DNA of 11,495 bases, from assembly GCA_016208205.1 (NCBI GenBank), contig JACQYP010000026.1:1-11495 (forward strand), in the 5' to 3' direction. The DNA comes from Candidatus Desantisiibacteriota bacterium (lineage in GTDB: Bacteria; UBA9089; CG2-30-40-21). The translations under genes were made by a program, and so were the position numbers. Positions 1 through 9,200 of this stretch are shown here, in pieces. Positions within the stretch are counted from its first letter, which is position 1. Each line of letters opens with the position of its first letter. The notes below the pieces were generated by a model. The model saw nothing but the letters and a program-made list of their open reading frames with translations. It did not search any database and was not told where the DNA came from.

Positions 1-166
1 AGATCCGGTGAAATCGCTTGAGCATAGGAAGGAATTTACGAATACGCTTAAATCCTTGCAGGTCTTCCTCTTTAATAGTGTTTGCTTGTAATCTGTGCTT
101 GCCTTTTGAATTGAGTCCGTCAAGAGTTTTACATTTATTTTCGGTAAATGCGATGTTTTTCTTCAT
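1..166 (-). CDS. N-terminus of a putative transposase (partial, runs off the left edge)
   Basis: An ATG at 166-164 opens a frame that stays open to the window edge (55 codons plus one base). The predicted start is MKKNIAFTENK, Lys-rich and basic. It is followed at residues 35-52 by DLQGFKRIRKFLPMLKRF, a helical basic-hydrophobic stretch. From memory of the family this resembles the N-terminal region of IS4-type DDE transposases, which precedes the conserved block around an FDQY motif. The catalytic DDE residues would lie outside the window, so the function cannot be confirmed here. Support for a real gene is a near-consensus sigma-70 promoter directly upstream (197-225) and an ATG about 30 nt past the -10 box. 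The ribosome binding site is weak, at most GGGA about 10 nt upstream. A small DNA-binding or hypothetical protein is the alternative. Confidence 0.5.
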   Translation of the reverse strand, partial: MKKNIAFTENKCKTLDGLNSKGKHRLQANTIKEEDLQGFKRIRKFLPMLKRFHRI

Positions 167-182
167 ATTCAAACATCCCAGT

Positions 183-211
183 TTGATTATGAAGAAAGTA
201 TACCATATTAT
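183..211 (+). promoter_or_regulatory. Possible outward-facing promoter toward the giant gene
   Basis: On the + strand TTGATT (183-188) and TATTAT (206-211) are separated by 17 bp (189-205). This matches the -35 consensus at 4 of 6 and the -10 consensus at 5 of 6 positions. It overlaps the transposase promoter on the other strand and would start RNA near 218, reading into the large ORF at 260. In such AT-rich DNA it may be a chance match. If real, the IS could drive the truncated downstream gene. Confidence 0.25.
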
Positions 212-225
212 TTATGATATTGCAA
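197..225 (-). promoter_or_regulatory. Sigma-70-type promoter for the minus-strand transposase-like ORF
   Basis: On the minus strand the -35 box is TTGCAA (225-220) and the -10 box is TATACT (202-197), separated by exactly 17 bp (219-203). They match the consensus at 4 of 6 and 5 of 6 positions. The AT-rich spacer and the ATG at 166 fit a transcript with a leader of about 25 nt. This is a pattern call only. Confidence 0.55.
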
Positions 226-259
226 GGTTATTAACGACATTGTAAGACTGACACGACAG

Positions 260-3200
260 TTGTCCAAAATCACAAGCAAGAATCGTGCCGGACAGTATTG
301 GGTTATGCCCGGATATTCTACTGAAATAAATAAATTAACTAAGGTAAAATTAGACATTTCCAATCTCAACTCATTACCCTATTCCTGTATCAAACAGGTA
401 GTGGTAAGTTTCCCGGAGGCAAATTATGTAAAACGATTTTCAGTAGAGATACCGAGTAACAGGAGCAGCAGCGTAGAATTAGAATTCAGGTGTCCACCCA
501 CAACAGGCAGTTTTGTGCCGGTTATTTATGTTATAGAAAGGACAGGCTATGGAACATATGCCGTGGTATCTACGGGACTGAATATCGTTGGAACCCAAAG
601 CCGTAAATTTGAGTTATCCCTTAAATTGATAGAGGGTAATGAGGCAGGGGCAAAGGGCAAATTACAGATAGATTATAGCTGGGATAAGGATAATCCGGCG
701 GGATTAAAGGAGCTGAGGGTAAACTTGTCTGCAGGATTTTTGCCTGCTTCAACTGTCATACCTGTAATATTACCACAAGGGGAATTGGTTTTACCGGTAT
801 ATCTGCCGGAGACACCAGGGGATTATTCCGCAGAGGTAGTATTTACAGATACAGGAGGGGGCAGTGTATCAGGAACTGCATCCTTAATTGTAGCCGGAAA
901 AGGCACCAGAAATTATGGTTTAACCTCAGGATTCGTTTTGAGTAATGAGAAGAAGGCAATGAGCCGGATACGGGTTGAAATAAAGAATAATGAAACCGTC
1001 AACTGGCATACCCTGGGTGAGATAGAGCTAAAGCTATCAGGTATTGTGTTTAATGTGGGTGTTGGGGCAGATTGCGGGATTGGGTACAGGGTAATAAGCA
1101 GCGGAACCAATACGATCAAATTAGCGGGTGTGAGTATCTTGCCTGGCAATAAGGCAGAATTGATTATTCCAGTGATAAATCCTGCTCAAATCGGACAATA
1201 TGCGATAAATGTAATTGTTACAGAGTCATCTTCGAGATTATCGTTTGCATTGTTACCAGTTAATTTACAGGTAGGAGAAATAGGCAGTAGGAATTATACT
1301 GCTCAGATTAAGTTTGCAGAAGGCTATTCTCAGGAACAATGGGCAAAGAGTAGATTAGAGCTAGTGGTTAAAAATAATAATTCCGGTGTTTCAAATGAAA
1401 TAACCAATATTTATCTAAGCGGGTATAAATTCAGCCATCGGCTCATGGATGACATTGGGGGAGGGTTTAAGGTTCTACGAGTTGGTGAGGATTGGGTTCT
1501 AATTGAAGGTAAAATAGCCGGCAACAGTCAGGCGACGATGACCTTAACCTGCATAAATCCAAATAATATCGGCACTTACAAAATCATGGGAACTGTAACC
1601 GAATCCATCGGGCTGCAATTTGGTCTGCCGGCAATGAGTGTAGAGACAAAGGTCATAGGGGTACGATCAGCCGGAATATCTGCTGATTTAATTGGTAATA
1701 ATGAATCAGGGGCTTTGGGTAAAATAGCTGTTAAGATTGAGAATAATACACAAGCCGCATATCAGGCGATTAAAACTATTCAATTAAAGCTTCCTGATTT
1801 TGAGGTGATAACAGGAATATCCACTAATCTGGGTGATAACTGGCAGGTAAGTAATAAAGGGGAAGATTGGGTAGAGATAACTCATTTGACTGGTAAGACC
1901 GGCAGCAGCAGTGTGATGCTTGAAGTCAAAAATCCAGGTCAGCCAGGGACTTATTCGTTATCTGCCAACATCTGCGAGCTGACAGAGCTGACCTACACCC
2001 CACAAGTATTGGCACAATTTAAGCTTGTATCCTTAAAAGAGCGGCAATATGCAACGGCTATTGGTATTTCAGGGGGATATAGCTGTGAAAATGGGGCAAA
2101 AACAAGGATTAATGTCCAAGTAGGAAATAATATAAATAATCCGACTAATATTAAATATTTGCGAGTAAGATATATTGGTTTGAATGGGTTGGGCAGCGGG
2201 GGTCAGGCAGTATCATTTAATCCAGTAGAAAGCTATATTCAGCTTATTCCAGAGTGTCCTGTTGGTAATACTGCAAGTGTAGTTTTAGAGGCAACAAATC
2301 CAAGTATTGCCGGGGATTACCGACTCGAACTGGGGGTGATAGATTCGTTAATGATAGAGAAGTCGTATCCCGGGACGATAAGTATCACTGATCAGATTGC
2401 TAATCGGTATCATACCTTAGAGATTGTAAACAGCAGCTCAAATGAGTCAGGTGCAATGAATGAAATTAAACTCCGGATAAAAAATGAGCAGGGCTCACCC
2501 GAATATTCATTGATACGCAGGGTAAAAATAAAGATACCCGGTGCCCGGTTCAGCGGTGCCTCACTACTGCCGGCTAACTGGTCTGTAGAAAAGATAGAGT
2601 CCGGGGATACCATTTATCTGTCTACGGCTAAGGACTATCTGTCCCGAGGTAAAGCCATAGAGGTAGTGTTGGTGCTGAAAAATCCAGCGACAACAGTAGC
2701 TGCTTCGATTGTACCGGAGGTCTGTTATCAAGAGTACAGTGGGTTAGAATTTTTGCCTACAATCATTGGCAGATTGGAATTAATAAGGCAGATATCCCGA
2801 AAGGTAAATATGAGTCTGGGGTTTATGTCCGGGTTTTCACCAGAGGCAGGTGTCAATTCTAAGGTATATACCAATTTTAATTATATGGCTGGTCCGGCTG
2901 ACTCATCGATAATGAAGGTATACATAAATTTATCAGAGATTGGGTTTGGCACACCAATTAAACCTGATACCCATCTTACCGGTGATTGGTTCGTAAAAAA
3001 TATCACCAATGGAATATTAGAGATAGAAAATCGAGGTCTGGGTATTGGCGTAGGCAGTGGTTTCAATTTAGATTTAGATGTCCAAAACCCGAGAATAGCC
3101 GGTGGTTATCTGCCTACTGTCTGGCTGATAGATAATATCGGGGTTGTTATCCCGCTATTAGATACAACGGGCAGATGGGAGGTAATGGAACAGGAAAATC

Positions 3201-6200
3201 GTAAAATATCAGGGGATATTGAATATGAGACAGGCTATTCCCATGAAGCAGGGGCAGTATCACAGATAATTCTTAATATCAGTAATGGGAATAATCCTTC
3301 CTACTGCCAATTGTCCACTATTACCGTTGGGTTGTCCGCAGGTGAAATACTGAGCGAGCCCGGAGAATCTGTTGGTGCAGGGTGGCTGATAAGCAGTCGG
3401 CTATCTTCTGGTACTGTTACCCTGTCACCTTCTACTGGAGCGATGATACGGCCAAATGAGAGTAGAGTGGTTAAATTAAGGATTCGTAATCCAAGAAATC
3501 CTTCGCAAGTATCGGTAAATGGTGTGGCAATGGAAGTTTCAGGAAGAGAAATCAATATCCCGATTGTCTCAACTGCCTTTGTTATCCCGCAAAAACCCCG
3601 TTATTTGAGTATCAGCCCGAGGTTTAAGACAGGCTATTCAAGTGAGATAAAGGCAATATCGGTCTTAGAATTGGAGGTTGGCAATGGCTTAGACAGCCCT
3701 GAATATTCGATTGTGACAGGGTTACGATTATCTTGCGGTTCACTGATTAGTCTGCCGCAAACAGATATAGGGGGAGGGTGGTATCTGGAGAAGGCAGGTG
3801 AACAGGTCATTCTCAAGGCAAGGGTATTAGAGGAGGGAATAAAAAGAGGGCAAAGCCGGAAATTCTTATTAAATATACAGAATCCAACACTTGCTGAAGT
3901 AATTATGATTACAGGCACTGCTACAGAAAGTATTGGCTTGAGCTATAAGGCAATGGTAATTGGGGCATTAAATATAACCCGGAATATCCCGCGGCAGTGG
4001 AAGGCATCAATAGGGTTAGAATGTATCGTTGGCGGGCAGGGTGAATTACAATTGGTTGTTGCCAATCCCAAGCTGAATCCTTTATATGCCATGATAGATA
4101 AACTAATTGTAGATTATACAGGTTTTGAGTTTTTATCATCAACCGGACCCACGGCATTGGCAGGTAATAACTGGTATTTATCCGCTAAAGAGCCAAACTT
4201 GGAATTATTACCTTCCATGTCGGATTATTGGATTGAACCGGGGAAACAGGCAACATTTACCATTACCGGCGGCCGGGCAGGGAAATATGCCGGTAGATAT
4301 AAATTTAATGTATTTGTCCGAGAGGTCTCAGGGGAACAGGCAACTGCTACTGTGGAAGGATGGGCAATAATAAATGATCCGACACCGCCTTCTGATATTG
4401 CCTATCTATATGAAGGATTAGGAACAGATACAGATATTGGCACACAGAACACTGTCTGGCTTTCATGGGCAGCCTCGCAAGATATGGAATCAGGGATAAA
4501 AGAATATCTGTATAAAGAAGACGGGACCACTACCTGGCAGAGTGCCGGTAATGGAACACGGGTGCTGATCAGTGATTTGGAAGATGGTAAATGGTATAAA
4601 TTCAGTGTTTGTGCCAGAAATGGCTGGGAGATGATTGGCAGCCGGACTGATTCTGATGGAATATTTATTGATACCTCGCCGCCAGGGACACCAACAACAG
4701 CTGATATGGGGGAATATACCGCTACCTCTACATTAAGATTCAGTTGGCAGGCAGAGGATATTCATTCAGGGATAGGGACATATTCGGTGAGTATTTATGA
4801 GGATAATAAATTAGTCAAATTTGTAGAGTATTCTTCTGCTACGACCTCTATGCAATATATCGGGATAGATGGCAAACAATATGTATGTAAGGTAAAGGCG
4901 ATAAATGGTGTTGGGTTATCATCTGGAACAGGCAGTTCAGATGGTATTGTTGTAGATTCTACGCCGCCGGCAGCACAGATACGGCTGCTTCCTTTCATTG
5001 AGAATGGTGAGATAAAAATATTTGGGACTGCTGCGGATAGGTTTTTTGACAGCTACAGGGTATTGGTTGGCAATGATATTATTGCCACAGGGACTAATTC
5101 AGTCTCAAATGGGACACTGGCTATCTGGAATAGTATTAGTGTTAGCGATGGCAGTTGGACAATTAGACTGGAGGTGCAGGATACGGCTGGGTTAATAAGC
5201 ACCGATAGTGTGTTTATTTTAATAGACAATAGCCCGCCAACAGGCACACCAACCATACCTGTAACGAACAGTAGATACTCTACCTCAACTGCTATTAATT
5301 TTAACTGGGATAGGGGAAGTTTAGCCGATATTGGAAGCGGAATAAGCGGGTATGAGTTATGGATAGGGACGACCGGTATAACCGTTGGGAGCAGAACGAC
5401 ATATCTATTTATCGGCAGGCAGGGAGAGACTTATTCCAGCCGGGTAAGGGGGATAAATGGTGCTTTATTAAAATCAGAATACAGCCATGAGTCTTCCCCT
5501 GTAACCGTAGATATTACTCCACCGGATACAGTCAGGGTAATGGATCAGGGCAGTTATACAACTAATTTAGAATTAGAGTTCTGGTTTGGTTCATCGACAG
5601 ATGCAGAATCAGGGATATTATGGTATGAATATGAATTAGGGACAAAAAGTTTGGGCACACGAAGTAATTCGGGTAGTATAACGATTACCGTTGATAGTCT
5701 GGGCAGCTATTCCTTGCGTGTTCGTGCTGTAAATGGTGCTTTATTGTGTAGCAACTGGAGATATTCAGATGGGATAATAGTAGATAATACAGCACCTGTA
5801 TTGCTTGAGGTCAGGGATGGTAAAGGGACAGATACGGATATGACTGCCTCTGGAAATACATTACGGGCTAACTGGTCCGGGTTTGATTTAGAATCCGATA
5901 TTGTGGGCTGCTGGTATGCTATCGGGACAACAGAGGGCGGAACGGATACAATAGATTGGACTTCTTTGAGTCCGACTGCTGCAAGTGCCGCTGTTTCTGA
6001 CTTGATCCTGCAGGATGGGGTAACATATTATTTCTCTATCAAGCTGAGAAATGGTGTTGGTTTAGAGGCAGCAGACAGCTCAGATGGTATTGTTGTAGCC
6101 GTAGCTCAGCCGCCTGTACCTGAAATAATCAGGGATGGGGCAGATGCGGATATTGATTATTCTGCAAACACAAGCAGCTACAGCTGTAATTTTGATTTAT

Positions 6201-9200
6201 TATCTACCCATGAATATGATATAACAGGCTATGATGTTGGTCTGGGAACAAATACGACGACAACCATGACCGGGTTCAAGAGGGTAGGGACTTCGACTAA
6301 GTTGGTATGCTTTACCAATTTAAGTTTAGAGCAGAGGACGAGATATTATAGTCTGGTACGAAGTGTAAACAGACACAATAAGGTGTCGGAGATTTTAGCC
6401 TCAGATGGGTTTATGGTAGATGTAACACCACCGGGGGTAACGATCCTCTCACCTGCTAACGGTTATATTTCCGGCACGAAAACCATTATGGTCAGGGGCA
6501 ACATAAGAGAGGACTATGGCACACCGAGCATAAAGGTCAACGGTCAGTCAGCAGTAGTTACAGGTGATGAGTTTACGGCAACGATAACGATAACACAGGA
6601 TGGAACAAATACGATGTGGCTAACAGCAACAGATGCCGCCGGCAATGTCGGCACAGCTGCCGGCGAAGTAATATTGGACAGGATGGCACCGAGGATAACG
6701 ATCCTCTCACCTGTCAGCGGATATATCTCCTGCACGGAAACCATCATGGTCAGGGGCAGCGTAAGGGAGGACTATGGCACACCGAGCATACTGATCAACG
6801 GTCAGTCAGCGGTAATCATGGGTGATGAGTTTATGGCAACAGTAACGCTCACACAAGAAGGAACAAATACGGTGTGGCTAACAGCAACAGATGCCGCTGG
6901 CAATGTCGGCACAGCTGCCGGCGAAGTGATATTGGACAGGACAGCACCGGGAATAACGATCCTCTCACCTGTCAGCGGTCATATCTCGGGCACGGAAACC
7001 ATCATGGTCAGGGGCAGCGGGAGGGAGGACTACGGCATACCGAGCATACTGATCAACGGTCAGTCAGCAGTAGTTACGGGTGATGAATTTATGGCAACAG
7101 TAACGCTCACACAGGAAGGAATAAATACGGTGTGGTTAACGACTACGGATACAGTCGGCAATGTGGGGACAGCTGCCGGCGAAGTGATATTGGACAGGAC
7201 AGCACCGATGGTAACGATCATTTCACCTGTCAATGGCTATATCTCCGGCACGAAAACTGTCGTGGTCAGGGGCAACGGGAGGGAGGACTATGGCACACCA
7301 AGCATACTAATCAACGGTCAGTTAGCAATAGTTACGGGTGATGAGTTTATGGCAACAGTAACGCTAACACAGGAAGGGACAAATACGGTGCAGCTAACGG
7401 CTATGGATACTGTCGGCAATGTGGGGACAGCTGCCGGCGAAGTGATATTGGACAAGACAGCACCGATGGTAACGATCCTCTCACCTGTCAGCGGTCATAT
7501 CTCCGGCACGGAAACCATCATGGTCAGGGGCAGCGTGAGGGAGGCCTACGGCACACCGAGCATACTGATCAACGGTCAGTCAGCGATAGTTACCGGTGAT
7601 GAGTTTATGGCAACAGTAACAATAACACAGGAAGGAACAAATACAGTGCAGCTGACGGCTATGGATACAGCCGGCAATGTGGGCACAGTTGCCAGCGAAG
7701 TGATATTGGACACGACAGCACCGATGATAATGATCCTCTCACCTGTCAACGGTTATATCTCCGGCAGAAAAACCATCATGGGCCTGGGCAGCGTAATGGA
7801 AAACTACGGTACACCGAGCATATCAGTCAATGGTCAGTCAGCAATAGTTACGGGTGATGAGTTTATGGCAACGATAACGCTCACGCAAGAAGGGACAAAT
7901 ACAGTGTGGCTAACAACTATGGATACGGTCGGCAATGTGGGTACGGCTGCCGGCGAAGTGATATTGGACAGTACCCCACCCATACCCGGCACAGTATCAG
8001 ATGGGTTTGGAGAGGATATCGGCACAACCTCTTCTAACAGCTGGCTGGCAGGTAACTTCAGCCAGTGGCAGGATGATGAAAGCGGGATAATAGAATATGA
8101 ATACAGCATCGGAAGCCAGCCAGAATTAGCAGATATATTTCCCTGGCAAAAAATAGCAACTAAAACCTATGCCCTGGCTACCGGGCTACAACTGATAGGC
8201 GGCAAGACATATTATTTTAATGTCAAAGGGATAAATCAGGCACAGCTTTATTCTATCGCTGCCTCTGATGGAGTAACAGTATTAGACATAGACCTGAAGC
8301 CGCCGGCTCAAGTCAATGATGGTTTGGATGAAGATATAGATTATCTTGGCACAACAACTATTATTTCTGGTAATTGGTCAAAAGTAGATTTACAAGGTAG
8401 AAAATTTGATTATTATTATGCCATGAGGGAGGGTTTTGGTAATTTTATTATCCCCTGGACATGTGCCGGCACGAAAACACAATTTGTCAGCCGGACAACA
8501 CTCCAGCAGGGGAAACAATATTACCTGTTTGTTAAGGTAGTTGATGAAAACAATTTTTCATCTGAGGTAGCCATATCCGATGGTATCATAGTGGATATTA
8601 CTCCACCTGAACCAGTGGTAATCATAGATGGCGACTATATTGCCACTAAAACAATATCCATCAGCTGGACACCTGCCAGAGAACAAGAATCTATATTCAA
8701 GGAATACTATTGGCGAGTTTCTCCTGTAGAGGAGGGCTTTAGACCTCCAGCCAACTGGATTTCTGCCGGCACAGCCACCTCTATCAATTTCACTGCTTCA
8801 TCCGATGGAAGGTATTATTTTGAAGTAAAGGCAGTAAATACTGCTGGGTTATTCAGCATAAGTAAAAGTGATGGCATTATAATAGATACCTCGCCCCCTC
8901 TGGGCACCCCTACCCCACCCATGCCGGAATCTACATATTCATCTATCCCAGAAATATCATTTAATTGGACAGGAGGGAATCTAACAGATATAGAATCCGG
9001 GCTTATAGGCTATGAAATAGAACTGAATGATGGCAGAATATTTAATCTAAGCACTAATACCCTGGAGTGTTCTGGAACACAAAATTACACCTATCAGGCT
9101 AAGGTCAGGGCAATAAATGGTGCTGGATTATCTGGACAATGGTCTGATTGGGGCAATGCGGTAACCATTAACATGGATCCTCCCCGGTCAAAAATTATAA

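Larger units (their letters stand above)
1..259 (-). mobile_element. Terminal segment of a probable insertion sequence (left part outside window)
   Basis: This stretch carries a minus-strand ORF that runs off the left edge and its own promoter. It is followed by about 34 bp of non-coding DNA (226-259) that I take to be the IS tip. Read on the minus strand, the tip begins near 259 with CTGTCGTGTCAGTC. The 6-mer ACGACA (+ strand) occurs at 234-239 and 253-258, 19 bp apart, which could be repeated transposase contacts. The exact boundary is inferred: it is placed where the repeat-containing frame of the large gene begins to match its own downstream modules. The other IS end and any target-site duplication lie outside the window, so the IS call rests on the partial ORF and the layout. 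An ordinary divergent gene with its own upstream region is the alternative. Confidence 0.5.

Noticed and set aside
18..245. A + strand 75-codon frame at the left edge
   Set aside because: It lies antisense to the transposase-like ORF with its good promoter, has no ribosome binding site, and its translation (Cys/Phe/Ser/Leu-rich) shows no recognisable pattern.
4125..4370. An 81-codon + strand frame overlapping the last N-terminal repeat
   Set aside because: It sits in another frame of the giant ORF, has no supporting start context, and has no recognisable protein pattern.
6616..7341. Three 69-codon + strand frames spaced exactly 258 bp apart inside the tandem array
   Set aside because: They are the same alternate frame of successive repeat units. 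Their regular spacing follows from the repeats and does not show separate genes.
6434..7981. CRISPR array or other regularly spaced non-coding repeat
   Set aside because: The units are 258 bp, contiguous without spacers and in frame, and they encode a coherent Ig-like domain.
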